A DNA stretch of 64,000 bases, taken from the NCBI GenBank assembly GCA_021234155.1, contig JAJEKV010000003.1, forward strand, positions 31,417,166 through 31,481,165, in the 5' to 3' direction. The position numbers and the translations under genes are program-made. This document shows positions 46,381 to 60,325 of the stretch, piece by piece (the first letter of the stretch is position 1; each line of letters opens with the position of its first letter). The notes beneath the pieces are model-generated. The model made no database searches, was not told where the DNA came from, and saw only the letters and a program-made list of their open reading frames with translations. This stretch comes from Isoetes taiwanensis. Taxonomy: Eukaryota; Streptophyta; Lycopodiopsida; Isoetales; Isoetaceae.

Positions 46381-49240
46381 AAGGGCAAGCCCTTGTTGAG
46401 GTGGTTTGTGGCATATGCTAGGTATATGCCAATATATACCCGCAATATGCCAATGATCGCTAAAACCCATCCTAGGGTCAGAAATGCTCGGTTGTTCCGT
46501 CACCGAGAGGAATCTGGAAACCGGAAACCGGGTGCTCCTTTGCTTCAAGCAAGGCCGCTGTGGATGGAGGCTGCAAGAATTAATGGAGCGCTACGATGCT
46601 CTTAATCATAAGAATTGCCGCAGCAGCTTTAAGGGTTTAGTAGGGTCTTTCCATCGCTACGATTTTAGCCGAGACCGCTTGGATTTTACAAGTTGAGGAC
46701 GCCAAGGTAGAAAGCATGGTTTTTTGATTTGTTTGGATTTTGGCAAGGCAAACGGGATCATGGAAGGGAAGGACCTCTTTCGATCTTACATCTTACAAAG
46801 GTTTGTTTTGGAGCATGCGCCAGAGCAATCGGCCCGGGCAAATGGCTCGGCAAAACCTCATCTTTTAATACCCATTTGCAGCTAGGGCCCATTAGCTTAA
46901 TCGATCTTGATATGCTTTCCCAAAGGGGAGGAGGAAGAAACCTCCCCGATTCACATTTGCGCTTGTAGGTAGGATTTGCAGCCACTTTCTAGATTCTCAT
47001 AATGTAAAGGATTTGCAAGTAGGGTTTGAGCCATTTTCTAAAGTTTGGCCTTCTAAATATCTCTATTTCAGGGTTAATCCAGCTTTTGATTCAAAAAGAT
47101 CATGAGAAACACATTTCAAGAAGGCTTTTGTTTCATATCCAAGAGGTACAGCTTTCTGCTAAATATCCTGCATATGTTTCAACGGCACCTCTAAATTGTT
47201 CCAAAGAAATTGCCATTTCACTCGTTTCATAGAAATAAGCAAAGAGCAATGGGAATGGAATGAGCATAATCTTCCTCCGATATTTTCCCATTTACGCTTT
47301 TACAGAATAGAGTGTAGATGGGATTGTGACGCACTATGCAAGCCATCTCTTTCTCAGATCTTTAAAGACAACCTTCCTTTCTTGGATGCATCTTCCCAAG
47401 CTTCGATTTGTATAATTGTGGGTAAACGTATTTCAAGAACTTCATTCTTTATTTTACAAGAGGTCATATTTTCTTTAGATCTTTAGCATGTAACCTTTTC
47501 TTTCTACATGAGCAAGCCTCATGGTTTGATCTCCTTATGGTTTTCTCAACTTTGGCATTCATTGAAGTGGATCGTAGTTTTTTTGAGGGCAAAATATGCA
47601 GTGTATACACTCAATCTAATTGTGAGAATTCTAACAGATCCGAAGTTTTTTTTTGTTTGTGTAGACATTTGTTTAATTTCCCAAAGAAGTATTTTCTCTT
47701 GCTTTATGCATGATAGTTTCAAATGGGACAACAAATTGCGCGGTGATGGTATGTCATGGATTTATGTTCCTTCATTTCTACTTGCGTGTTAGGCCGCCTT
47801 CCCACTTTGTATCATATCTTCGATTAGTGTGAGTTTCATGCTTTTGCATGCAAGGATGTATCAGAGTGAAGAATTCGAGTCGGCTCATTCTTCTCATACA
47901 TTTTCTTGCTTTTGCGTGCATTTAGTCAATATTCAAAGCTATGGATTTCTTCTTCCAATTATGAAATGCAAATCTTCCCGGGCGCTTTTAAGATGAGTGC
48001 AACCAGCTTGAAATAAGAATCCATAGAAAGTGCGTTTTTGAAGTACCGATCCGGGTCGGGAATGTTAAATACCGTGATCCGGGTCGGGGACGCTCTTCCA
48101 AGGTAGAGTTTAAGGTGAAGAGGCTTTTAAGCATTTTTAATGGTTTCGACAAAATATGAGCATGCATGCCCAAGAATATATATTAGACAATGGAGCTTAA
48201 TGCATAAAGCATGCTCCTTTCTCGCCTAGAAAATAGAGCAATGGAGGGCAACATGCTTAAGATATGAAGATACCCATTTTGCTTTTCTCATAATTTTTCT
48301 CTTCTATCTAATCTATATCTATTGAATGTGTCGATACATTGATTTTCTCCTCCTTTAATGTGTTTATGGCTTGAGAGTTTCGCCTCCTCCTAGTCGCACA
48401 AGGTAAACTTGAAGATGAGCATTGCTTTGTTTTGAAGCAGCCTTCATAGGTGTTACCTATCACGGCACACGCTTTCAATTGAACCGATCTTCGATGATAG
48501 AGGCACCCGTGATTGTAGCTAGAAAGAGTTGCATTTTAAATGAGCTTCGCTTATGATAAATCTACATTTTCTATTTTTATTTGTAAGGTAATAGATACAA
48601 ATAGTAGGTCTGGTTTCCTGCATCCGCCATCCGGCCGCATGATGCATAGATAATGCCGCCGAGAGAATTGCTTGTCGCCAAGACATGCATAGATAATGCA
48701 TGATATAGTTGACTAGAAAAGTGCCTACCGCTGCCGGGCTTTTCGCCGATTAAATTCAAATATTAAAACGCTATGGTTGAGAACGTCTACTTGGGCATAT
48801 ATAGCTTGAATACGGTTTCTGTTTTTTAGCTTAAGTTTGAATACAATTTAGGTTTTTTTAGCTTAAGTTTGGATACAATTTAGGAAATTTTAGAATGTTT
48901 ATAGCAATGTGCATTTATTGTGAATATTTGTATTGACATTGTCTTGCGAGGGTGTCATACCCATTTGGTTCTCAGTTGGAACTCTTGCACTTTGTTCAAA
49001 GTGAATTGAAGTAGTGTAAAGGCTATTATGAATGTCGTCAGTGCATATTGTATATTCTTAATTGCAATCAGTACACATCGACATTTGACTATGATTTTTC
49101 TTGTAGATTGTAGTTCGGTTTTTATTGGTATATAAATTGGGGAGGTCTCTTTAGTTGGTATGACTATATATGTTGAGTCTATTTGTGTGTGATTTAGATT
49201 AATGGTGTCTGCTTAGTGGGTGTAATATATTGAAATTGTT
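46381..49240. other. No recognised gene
   Basis: Frames of 60-96 codons around 47,026-47,792 follow one another on the plus strand, one after an acceptor-like ATTTCAG near 47,070, but no family is recognisable. Small duplications: GATCCGGGTCGGG twice near 48,050-48,090, and AGCTTAAGTTTGRATACAAT twice at about 48,828-48,885. Confidence 0.4.
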
Positions 49241-49449
49241 AGCTTTTAACCATCCTTCTTAGAAACTACATGAGTGTTACCTATTCTTTTAACAGAGGGA
49301 AAAGCAAGTGCTTGACATTCATAGGCACTCATCTTTTAAAAAAAGGAAATATGTTGAGTGGCAAACAGGCACCACACAAACAGGCACATTCCTCACATAG
49401 GCATCCACATGTAAGGTCATTAGCCCATATGCAGCAGACTTCAAAATCC

Positions 49450-50217
49450 TGGCCTGATAGACCTCTGAATATAAACAATTGAAAGTAACACTTGGGACAT
49501 ATGCTGCAATTGCAGTTTCTGCACTTGATGTTGTAGACCTAGGGATAGAACTCCACTGCAAATCATGTGCATCCTGCATAACGGTTAATCTGGATGCCAC
49601 AGCAGCTGGGAAACAAGCAAGCATGCCTGGAGCAGCTGCTGCAGCAGCTGCATCAACATCAATCAACTGGAAAACCTCCCAACGCTCAAATAGCGTCTGT
49701 TGCAAAACATGCAAAGAGATATTTAGTTTACAGAGAAAAAGTGGCAAGACATAATAAACCTCATTTCATTAAAATCCTAAATTCATAGGACACATACCCT
49801 TGTTAGTTGGTTTCTTATGTAATTTGCTTACCTCCAAGTATTTAATTAACACTGATGAACCATCCTTAAACATGTCCATTAGAACCCATTAGCTTGCAGT
49901 AGGGGACATATCATAAAAGATGTCATATTGTTGATTAGCAGTTTCTAAATACTGAAGCAACACAGTACTTATAAAGAGAAAACAAAACCACCAAGGCACC
50001 AAAGAACTTACTGCCTTCCATTAATCTTCCGGATGGTTCTTATTGTAAAACCAATGATGCCATTGTCTTGCTTCCTATTTAGCAGGGTCAAAAGGCCCGT
50101 ACATTTGCTTGTGATAGGCTTGATTTCAAACAAGGATGCTGTTGCAGGAAAATGAACTGCAGGATCGCTCGACTGTAAAGCAAGAGATTCATTATCTGAA
50201 TACAACTTACACCTCAT
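49450..50217 (-). pseudogene. Possible multi-exon gene remnant, function unknown
   Basis: Three minus-strand blocks are bounded by good splice signals. Block A (50,217-50,012) includes ASLFEIKPITSKCTGLLTLL and ends at a GTAAGT donor. Block B (49,951-49,832, 120 bp) lies between a TTGCTTCAG acceptor and a GTAAGC donor; it reads DMFKDGSSVLIKYLE with one stop upstream. Block C (from 49,696) follows a TTTTGCAACAG acceptor and joins B in frame, giving LFERWEVFQLIDVDA, an alanine run, and ASRLTVMQDAHDLQW. The A-B phase does not fit and B has a stop, so it is either a pseudogene or the exon limits differ. I do not recognise the family. Confidence 0.42.
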
Positions 50218-50441
50218 CTATTGGACATTAAGAGAATTAAAACAAATATTAAAAAAAATGCCCTATTGGATTTCCCTTTCGCGAACAAAGCCTGGGATGA
50301 GAATGCAAGAAAAATAGAAGGCTTCACCCATACTCTTACATCCTGTTGCATGACTAAAATGGCCTGTATAGCATTTCTGACAAAGGCACTACAAAATAAG
50401 CTTCACCTTCAATGCCATTAACCACGTTTGAATGATGGCAG

Positions 50442-50725
50442 GTTGGATTTGCTATGGATAATGCTCCTCGGGCTGTCTTCCTAAGTATAGTTGGACGTCC
50501 ACATCACATCGCTGTTATGGTTGGGATGGGACAAAAGGGTGCCTATGTGGGTGATGAAGCACAATATAAACGTGGAGTTTCGACACTTAAAAGTACCCAA
50601 TTGAACATGGTCTCATGACAATTTGGGATGACATGGAGAAACTGTCCTTCTTACGGGAGCTCCTATTGACGTTAAAGCTAATCGTGAGAAGATGACGCAG
50701 ATTATGTTTGGGACTTTCAATGTGC
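50442..50725 (+). pseudogene. Actin pseudogene fragment
   Basis: [20 protein letters not shown], then [20 protein letters not shown] (50,442-50,570), matches actin residues about 21-65. After a one-base insertion near 50,588 the frame gives [17 protein letters not shown]. About 18 codons are then missing, and [20 protein letters not shown] with MFGTFNV (to about 50,723) matches residues about 103-130. Downstream similarity fades. The first base follows GATGGCAG, an AG acceptor, at the place where plant actin genes have their first coding intron. The fragment therefore looks like copied genomic DNA rather than a processed cDNA. It is certainly non-functional. Confidence 0.85.
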
Positions 50726-53700
50726 ATAAGGAAATAATTTTGGGCATTCAACAGAAGATCCGCTATTTGAATGAGCTGGGAGCAGGACCATAAATTATTA
50801 TCATACATAATAACAATCAATAGATAAATAGTGCAGGCCAATGCATCCCTTTCAAGAGCAATGCCAGGCAGGCAGCCTGCATAATTATCCCTTTTTTATA
50901 AACAACATGAATTTACAATAATGTCTGGAATGCTAATCATGTTATAAATCCAATATTTATGGCAGGCGATCCATGAATAGATCAATCTTGGACAAGGGGT
51001 TACAAGATTCAGTGATGAAAAGGGCTACCCATTTGTTAAGGCCAAATGGAGCCAAGGCTTCTCAAAGCCTAAACTTATTCTGGAAGATTGCAACTCAAAT
51101 AAGCTGCTCAGTCTCTGCCATACAGTATGAGTTCAAACTAAAAGTTAAGTGGTTAAATTTGATCATGATCTAAGATTGTGTTTTGGTTTCAGAAAGGGAC
51201 ATGGGTTGCTTTAGGAAGAGATAAGCAGATGTTCACGATAAGGAGGCTGATTAAATCAAAAGGCCTGGCTGTGCATATGCATATGCAATCCAATGCATAT
51301 GCAAAAATTGACAAAAATATAGAATGATGAAATAGAATCGAGACTTATCTGCAGAATTAAACAAGCAACAAAAGCATGCTAAAATCAAACTGGAATGACT
51401 GATTCTACCAACATAAATTCTCCAAGTGTTGGATATATTGGTCTCTAATACAATTCTCTTTTGCAGCACTTTAGAGCAGCCGACTGTATTTGTGTCAAAA
51501 AGTGAACTAATACCTGATTATTTGGCAGCTGCTTTATGCTTACAGTCCAGCCAAAACAATGCACAACTTGCAAAAATTAACTTACTTGAACCATGGCTTG
51601 AGCGGAAAGTCTATGTCTCAACAGTCTTAGAATGCTCCCTAGGGGTGATTGGTACACATGCATTCAAAACTGGCCAGGCTTGACAATGTTAGGCTAGCAA
51701 AATGGTCATGCTGGAGAGGCGTGATAAATCTGCCATTATTCAAATCTTCATGCCGCATTCATAGCAACGAATACAGTCCCATCTTGCATACTTCTTTGTG
51801 CTTTAGATATAAACTCCCATTCTCTTGAAGCTGGAATCTAAAGAGAAAAAATGCTTGAATAAATCATGTAACATTGTAAAGACATCAACGAAACCGTTGA
51901 ACCCCTTAAGATTCCAGTAATGCACCAGCGACGAACTGGTAAAGAATTCTTCTACCCAATATACACAGAGAAAATAATATAAGTAAAGAATTCTTCTACA
52001 CAAAATGAAGGGCATTCTGGATCCAAAGAGATCCAAAGAGTTTGTGCCATTAATGCAGTTTTACCATAGATTGTCACCTAAGGAATTACAACAAAAACTA
52101 ATCTTCACAAACCTTCAATTGCTACAGAACTGGAAAGGTAAAAGTAAGGAAAACTTACACCAGATAGGAAAAACTTAAACCATTTGCATGCACTAAATGC
52201 AAGGTAAAGAAATGTAGAAGGCATATTTATGTCAGACTGTGGAGAGACGGTTGTGTGCAAGTAGTCAAAAGATATTTTTGGAACCTTATTGCGTGATGGA
52301 TGGCATGGCTCAGATCCATGAGATATTTACTTTGGCATAGCCAGCGTCAGAGCCAAGAATCACAGAAAAAAAATGGGCTAAATATCCAATTCTCTTGCAT
52401 TCTATTTCAACAAACAAACTGCAAGAAATAATAGAAAGTTCGAGGCTAAACTCGTCAAAGAAGATACAGAGAACAAAGATAAGAGATATTGGCCAGAATC
52501 TATCCTATGGCTTAAGAAACCCTCTGTGTCTATTGCTTAAAAGATATGTCTATTTCGGCTGCATCTTACCATTATGTGTCAACTTCAGCTGAGTGTCGTG
52601 GAAGCACAAAAAATAACTTAGATGCCGAAATGAATCAGTCGATAATATGAAGCGCTTTCCATAACCTGTGCGCATGCTTCCATTTTTCTTTTGCGTGGAG
52701 TCACATTTGGTCGCTAGCAGCAAAACTCCTCTGCAAAACCCTCTGGCAAACAATGCCATAGATCCCAAGAGGTTCTTGATAAATGCCAGCAAAAATGAAA
52801 AGTGATGTTGGGGCGAAAATCTACCATAAGTCATGCCTTTCTTGCGGATTAAGGTCAAATGTAAGGATGATGCGAGGAGCATTGTCGGAGAGACTTATGG
52901 CATCCACAACAGAAATAGGAAGCGGGGGGTTGTGGAAAAGAAACCGGTCAATTGTGGAAAAGAAACCGGTCAATCTAAGGGATAAAATTAAAGTAAGAAA
53001 ATCGAGGGCCAAGATTGCGCACATACTATCATAAAACGCCTTTATTATTATATATAGATGTTCAGTTTTTTGCCATCGTCATTGTGATTACACCTAAATA
53101 TATGTGGATAAAGCTGGACACATCTATGAGACGGCTATATCTCTGGAAACCAGACATCATATCCATACCAAGGTTCACGTTTTGAGAAGGGATGTTTTGT
53201 ATATGTACACATAGCAAGTCTGTAATGCAAGTCTCTGATATAGTTAACAACCAATTTTTTTACTTGCTATCTTCATGACCATGTCCATGAGGCCAGTGCT
53301 ATATGGATATATCTTGACATATGTAGATAATAAAGCTGGAGATATGTATTAGATGTCTATAACCAGACTTCCAGGGTTTATTATTTGATTTATGCAAGAA
53401 GGGCACCAAATTTGCCAGCTTAAATATATCAACATATCTTAATGTTTTGGTGGATTGTTTGGAATTTGGCTATTGAGAGTTGATATCAAGCTTGGAAAAT
53501 AAGGTGTGTTCATAAGGCATCTTGGAAATCCAGTATGATTGCAGTGACTGATTAGTTGTTTTAAGTTCTGATTCTTTAATTTTTAACCAGAAATTCTGCA
53601 TGGTTGAGAGTTATACCATACTTGGCATAGTACAAGCTCAAAATTGTGTCACACTACGTTTCATTACATGTGGCTTTTATACATGATTTTGCATTTGTTT

Positions 53701-55840
53701 CCAGGTTAACTATTGCTTCGATGGAACTTGGGTGCAATTTTCTTCACTGGTATGGATCATGTCTCCATATCAAAATCACACTTGCACTTGACATTAACAT
53801 TACTTTACTTTAGACATCAAATGTGTCTACTTTTGACATTAACATAACTCTAGACCTTTTCTACCATTGGCAAATTCATGCATTAATGAGATAAAAAATA
53901 AAGCATTTGATATAGGCCTCCGTTTTAAAATTTAAAATTAGAAAGGAATGGTTAGTTCGAGTTACTCGAAAAACTTCAACAAAATAGAACACTACCTACT
54001 AACTTTCACCACTAAATGCTCGCCTTTGTCATTTTTGTTTAGATAAACAGATGGATATCCGTCTAGGAGAACATTGGGAGCATTCATTTAAAGTGATATT
54101 TGATTTTTAATTTCCTATGATTATGTTTTATGAGTTTTGTACTATATTCTCTTTCTCATTAGTTGTTTCTCATATAAGTCGGTCAAACAATAACTTCAAA
54201 TCCCCAAACATATTATAGCATTTTCCCCTATTTGGTGAATGCACCTGGGTCATAAATTCTTTATGATTTAGAAAACTGCAACTTACGAGTAGGCAAAGAG
54301 CTAGGTCAAACTTGCACGGCAACGCTGGACACAAGATGGAGTGTCCACCCCAAACTTATATAAAATTAAATTTATTTATAAGAACGCACACATTTACTAG
54401 TGTCTAATTATTGTTGAATTTGATGTTTAATTGTTTCAGGTCCTTGAGTCTTGACATAGCATGGTTACCATAGCATATGAGGTGCAGCTGATCATACAAT
54501 AGTTAGGCTCACTATAAAACGTGTTTTGTTACAGTATTGGAAAGGCAAATAGTCTGGTGAATAGTGTAACTTTGGAACAATGTGGAACTCATAATTCAGA
54601 ATGGTGATGTGTAGCAAGCGTGCCATTAAAATATTGTAACTTCTCTCTGCGTTGTTTTTTCTTTTTAATATTCTGTATCCATTGCTAGTCATTATTGTAT
54701 AAATAACAATTGAGCTTGCAAAAATGTTAATATCCTCTAAATAACTTTTTTTTTTCCTTCACTTGTATCTTTGAATCGTTTTTGAAATTAGCCTTGTGTA
54801 CTATATCATATGTGGCATAAAAGAGAAAATTTGCCAATATTAGCTAATCTCAAATTACATAATTTGCCACATGTTCTAAATTTACCTATTTAAAGATTTC
54901 TCTTAAGGGAAACCCCTGGTGTTCGATGTGGCCCGGCCTAAAAAAACCAGTGGATATTATGCTCATGGTTTTACCATGAATTTAGGAATCAAGACGCTTT
55001 GTCATATATGAGACATGATTATCATAAATGTGGCATAACAATTATGAGGTTATGGTCGCGACATTGCAATAGAAAAATGTGGGAGATTCACAATCATCGG
55101 GCTTGCTTTCATAACCTAGTCTATGAGGAAAGATATTGCCCGAAATTTCTATGGAAAGTTTGATGCTACCTTAAGATTTTTTTTGTGATTCAATGCTTTT
55201 AAATTTTGAGCACTCAAATGCAACCATGAAAAGTAAGGAATGAGAATTGCGCACCCAAGGGATGCCCAAAAGCACAAGAAATAAGAATGGTCATAGAAGC
55301 ACCACAACTTAGGGCATGGAAGCACCATACTTAACCAAAAGGATCTATCTATTTGCTCTAAAAGACGCCATCTTCTCCTCAAGGAGAACCATGTTATTGT
55401 TGAGATCATTCTTCTTGTGGAGCTCAAGTTTGTGGGCGCTTATTTTAAAGTTTCATAAAAAGTGTTCTTTTTGCTAGAAATACTATGCTACTTGATATTT
55501 TGTCTTTAGGTGCAAATGAGAAAAAAATGACCAACCGAATATTTTCTATTCTAATGCATGAGGGTCAATGCATGCTTAATCACGATGAAGTTATCAAGAT
55601 TTCTTTTTTTTTTTTCTTTAGTTATATGAATTAACCTCACAAGTTATGAAATCTAAGAACTTCGGCTATGAAAATGAATTCCTATATTTGTAGCATTTAG
55701 AAGGCTCGATATTAAACAAAGAAGATCCATTACAAAACAACAAAACAAAGGCTCGATATTGAACAAACAAGATCTATTATGAAACAACAAAACAAAAAGC
55801 ATGCAAACACAACTCTGGATCACGTATAGCAACCCTTCGC
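50726..55840. other. No recognised gene
   Basis: AT-rich sequence with frames under 111 codons. A plus-strand frame at 51,426-51,683 follows a TTTTGCAG acceptor (near 51,466) and reads LIPDYLAAALCLQSSQNN, possibly an exon but of no known family. At 52,931-52,974 a 22-bp word (GTGGAAAAGAAACCGGTCAA core) is exactly duplicated in tandem. 53,095-53,160 and 53,315-53,375 share ATATGTRGATAAAGCTGGA-like text. Confidence 0.4.
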
Positions 55841-55849
55841 GGCAAAGAC

Positions 55850-56206
55850 CTTGTTTGGTGTTGTTTTTTGCAAAAAAGACACTGAAAAACAACATGTGGA
55901 CCCAGTTTTGGGGTGGTAGTGTTAAATGGTGCAAATCCGACCTCAGCCATAGCTGTGGCACTGCTCAACAGTTTAATGCACCTACGATGTTGGTCATTAA
56001 TCACTTTTTTGGCGGGACTTCTTGGGTGTTGTAGATGGTGATGGTCGGTTTGTACAGCAGTAGAGTTGCAGTTTTTCTGTGAGTTTGTTGTGGAGTGTCG
56101 AGGTATCGCTATCTCTTTGGGGCAGTTCTCCTTCCTCCTCACTTGCTTTGTAACATTACCATTCTTTTAATATATTGATGACACAGTTCTTCAAAAAAAA
56201 AAAAAA
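55850..56206 (+). mobile_element. Retroelement-like 3' end with poly-A
   Basis: The terminus word GTGGACCCAGTTTTGGGGTG (55,896) and the block matching 28,517-28,602 are followed by a T/G-rich stretch. Then comes CTTTTAATATATTGATGACA, followed by a tail of about 15 A at 56,193-56,207, a layout typical of plant LINE or SINE 3' ends. The boundaries and class are uncertain. Confidence 0.45.
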
Positions 56207-58609
56207 ATACTCAAAGTATATGGACCGACTTATTGTCAACGAGTTTGGATTATTGGGGAAACTTCTATGATCCTTTGGGGATTATGGAATAATAAGGATA
56301 ACCACTGAGTTATCGTGGAAAAGCTTGTCTTGGAGACAAGTAACACCTACTACACAACATTGAGCACTGCTTTGTCATAATAGCCGAACTACCTGGCATA
56401 ACCTCTTGCCATATCTTGAAGTCTGCTTTGATCACCTGAGCCTATGTAACTTCCAACCTTTAAGCCCGAAAGATGAGAACGCCGATCATGGTGATCTGAG
56501 AGGCCGATTGGCTGTGGGGGGTCATTTATATGAATATTTGATTTTGGAAGCCATTTATATTAATACTTGACCTTATTTGCAGGTTTAGTGATAAGCATTG
56601 GGGGAAAATTTGTGGACAAGCTATCAAGAAACCGGACGCAAAAAATTGGATTTGGAATCTCAAATTTTGCCTATGGACCGACTTATGGGTAAAGTTTATA
56701 AGTTGAATTTCTTTATTTGGAATAAAGAATAAATACTTCTATTGTATGTTCGCATGGTAGATTGATAATTACGATTACAACGTAATAGGCTTGGACATGG
56801 TGCACTAATTGTGAATGCCTCTTGGTAGATCAGCAATTGTGCTACAGCGCAATAGGCTTGAACAAGGGTGCATGATGTATATTTTTGAAGAGCGGTAATT
56901 GTGGTTGCAACACAATAGGCCTGACAAAAATTGCATCCGTAACACGGAGATACAATTGTTTTGCAGAGATTAAAAGAAAATAAATGCGTAGGTGCCAAAG
57001 AAATATGGTACTGTGGAAGTACAATAACATATATAATTGTTTCTTGAGTTCGCAAGTTTGAGAAACTTCCAGGTTCATGTTGATCGTGGAATAACCACCT
57101 TGAGAAGGGATGGACTAAATTGGAGCGTACTTGGATGATTGCGAACGATCTTTTTGAGAACGGATGGATTGATATGGAGCAAGCACGGGGGAGTGGCCAT
57201 GTTCAACTTGCTTGGCAGTGGCTTTTGAGCCTTTTCCATTGTGACTTGAATAGTCAGCAGGTCCTATTGTCAGTCTATCCTAGTTCTTGGGACAAGTTGG
57301 CAAAGAGGGCTTTCCACTTAGCATCTACTTGGATCATCGGGTCCATCTAGAAGAGTCAAAATCTCCTCATCTTCAAGAGGCAGGTCTTTTCAGATATGCA
57401 AGTGCTTACTGATGCTCGTAGTCGCATTGTAAAGGCGTACAAGTGTTCTTCCTTAAAGGATGACGTCAAGAGTGTCATTTGGGAGCGATATCTTCATATT
57501 CAGGCTTACTCATGGCAAACAGTTGTGCTCGTGGTGATATGTATTCTCTGCTTTTCTGTGTTATGTATGTGGTGGTAGTGTTGCTCTAGTGGACATCTTC
57601 TCCACTGGGTTTTGAGTCCCCCATGTACTCTTTGTATTCATCAAAAAACAAAAACAAAAAAAGAGAGAGAGAAAAGCACGGGGGAGTGATCCACGACGAA
57701 TGGGTTATTGGAATATGGCAAATATTATGTAAATATTATTCCTAAGGTCACCTAATAATATAAAGGAGTTGAGCTATAACATCAAAATCAAGGTATTTAT
57801 AGAAGAGGTCGAGGCACTATCACTGGGATGATTATTAGTTGAAGGAGCAGCCCATAGATAATATCCTAGATAATATCCCATATGATAAGTCATGTAATCT
57901 AATTAAAGACAAGGAGCTATTTTGATATAAAAAAGGAAACCGCTCGCTAAAAAATGCCAAAGTCGCGGAGAGATCTATAAACAGAACCTAAACTTCGCCA
58001 GAGATATCTCCGCAACCATAGCTTCCATTGAGGCGACTTTACTGCTGGAACCGCCTCGAGCCTAATTTCCGAATTGGGATAGCATATCTCGTAATCCATT
58101 CCTATGAGGGAGTAATGGCCGAAAACGTGACAAGGGGTAAAAAATTACTGCTACAACGACATTACAGATTTGCAATTGCTTTCTGATCTGTGGCTACCTG
58201 GAGTAGTGAGATTAACCTGGAGGGCCACGCCGAGATGCCGTAACTTTGTATTTTCCAAAGGTTCTATCATTTTATTGTGGGTTCTATGATTCGGCACATA
58301 ACAACAACCCAAACATACATGAATCAGATCATATTGTCTCCGGTGAACGTATGAGTGTGGAACCGTGATGTCGTTAGGTTGAGTTTTGAGAGCAGGATTG
58401 GGGTGCCTCTGAATTATCCTGTAATTATTTTCGCCCGTAGGATTCTTTGTGTTGCATGGGTGATGCACAGGCATATCCCGGTGCACCGTCCGCCTTGAGT
58501 ATACATGTTTCTTAGCAACATCACTATTGCTCCTACCTTGATGTTGAGCTTATGAGGCGGCATTCCGGAGGATGTGAGGTGGTTACTAAATTAAAAGTGC
58601 TCCAAAATG
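56207..58609. other. No recognised gene
   Basis: Two plus-strand frames (57,120-57,350 and 57,396-57,578) run just before GTACTCTTTGTATTCATC and an A-rich tail (57,645-57,672); they may be the end of another LINE. No diagnostic motif is present. Confidence 0.4.
56761..56935 (+). repeat. ~62-68-bp degenerate tandem repeat, three copies
   Basis: ATTGATAATTACGATTACAA, then CAGCAATTGTGCTACAGCGC, then CGGTAATTGTGGTTGCAACA, each followed by a RYAATAGGCYTGRACA block. Confidence 0.8.
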
Positions 58610-58611
58610 AC

Positions 58612-58985
58612 ATGAATCTTGTTTGGGGTCTGGGTTCGAACTCCTCGAAGACAGCCCTCCGTGGAGGACCCGTGATCTAATCAGAGAGTCCTGGGACTAT
58701 GTCACGCGGGATTTGCTGAAAGAGAAGAAAAAGAAGAGAACAGAACAAATGAGAGAAAGATGATAAGCTTCCTTGATATCAATGATGAAAATACATGAGC
58801 TCTCGCAATAGAGAGAAAACTGAAAGGAGACAAGACTCAAAACTCATCTAAAAACTTATGAGCTAACTCTACTCATATATATAGTACAATGGCCTTGGGC
58901 CCAATATAGACACTGACCGATCTCTGCGTTTCGATTCTCGAAAGGAGGCCTGATTTGCAGGAATATTGGCGGTGCTCTTGAAGTG
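58612..58985 (-). repeat. LTR-like 3' end, copy 2
   Basis: On the minus strand GGCCATTGTACTATATATATG is followed by ATGAGTTTTGAGTCTTGTCT, a CTTCTTTTTCTTCTC tract and ACCCCAAACA at the end. It aligns with 23,530-23,829. The partner LTR is not visible in the window, so the LTR call is inferred from the end and the promoter-like TATA. Confidence 0.55.
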
Positions 58986-60325
58986 CTCTAGAATCACGCC
59001 GACGCCGACGCTGGGCGGTGACGGGTCATTACTTGTCCGAAAGGGCGCTTTGTTGATGTACCAAAGGCTTTGATCAAGGCTCGCCGCTTAATCTTCTCAT
59101 GGAGGCTTGGATGTCCGGACCCGTGGGTTGATCGAGGATCTTTGAGCTTGACCTGGTCCGACGATGTGATGAATAGTCCCGCATCAGAGGCACAGATTAA
59201 CACTCCCCCACCAAACGACACCTCGAGTGAAGAAAAGGAGGAAGCTGCCGGAGGGCGGAAGCCATCGGGCCTGAAAGTGATCCTCACGGAGTGAGGACGG
59301 CACCATTATGGTACCGGGCTGATGAGATCTTGGCGGATTGAAGAGCTTGAGGTGTGTTTTGGCCAAGGGCGTGATCAGCATCAATAAGAAAACGAGAGCC
59401 GCACTACGTCTTCGCGCGCCGCGGCATGCCTCAAGAAATGTAATCGACACTCCATGAGGAGACAGTCCGAAGGCCAAAGGCACCGACGCCGCATTTGGAT
59501 TGCAAAGAAAAAATGGGACGCCGCCGATTTAAGGAGCTTAGCAAAATGCATTTGAGGGCAGCGCAAAAAAATCCGCTTTGAAGATGGACGTAAGGATCGT
59601 GAGGTGGAGGCGCTCGCAAGAAGGTGTTGAGACCATGAAGCGCATCCGCTGGCCGCTGCCAACCACGCCATTAGCAATGTAGATCCAATTGGTGGTGTTG
59701 TCCGTAGTAGCACCTTCTTCCCAATGTGATCGGGCGAACAAAACGCGGATCCCACCGAGATCCGCCGAGATCCGAGGTGGTGTCCACCGCATGACCATCC
59801 ATGACCTTGGTCCAAAAAGGAAGGCGCCAATCGAAGTCAGAACCCGGGCGGGAGGTACGCCTGTGGAAGCATAGGGAGAAGGAACCATGCCCGTATGGGC
59901 GGGTTGCCGAAAGCGCCTCCCCCAATTGATCGACAAGATCCGATCAAGTGCCCGACACCAACGATCCCAAAGAGAAGCAGAGAGTCGAGAGTTGACAGAG
60001 GGCTATCCCATCCCGCGGGGACCGCCTTGCTATCCAACGTAGCCTCAGAATCGATTGTAACCAGCCAGGTGCCGCATATAGACTTGTGCATAGGGAAGAT
60101 CTTCTGATGTCCTAGATACTTCCTAATTTGTTGTAGCCGCCCGCCAAGCCGAGAGATAAATGATTGGCAAGCTCGTGCATGTACCCCCGATGAAAAGTTT
60201 TGGTCCGAAAGCAGATCCGCAAGATATGGATTGTTATCCCGGGCACCCATTGCGCAGCGGGGTCACCCCGAAAAGTCGGGCGCGGGCCCATTGCCAAAGT
60301 TTTCCCCGTATCACCCGTATAGAAA

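Noticed and set aside
49319-49754. Two opposite frames of 142 and 91 codons
   Set aside because: The plus-strand one is the shadow of the minus-strand block with splice signals; only the latter is kept, and with low confidence.
58615-58660. GGTTCGAACTCC as a tRNA T-arm or Pol III B box
   Set aside because: It lies at the terminal part of the retroelement repeat; no acceptor stem or anticodon arm can be formed around it.
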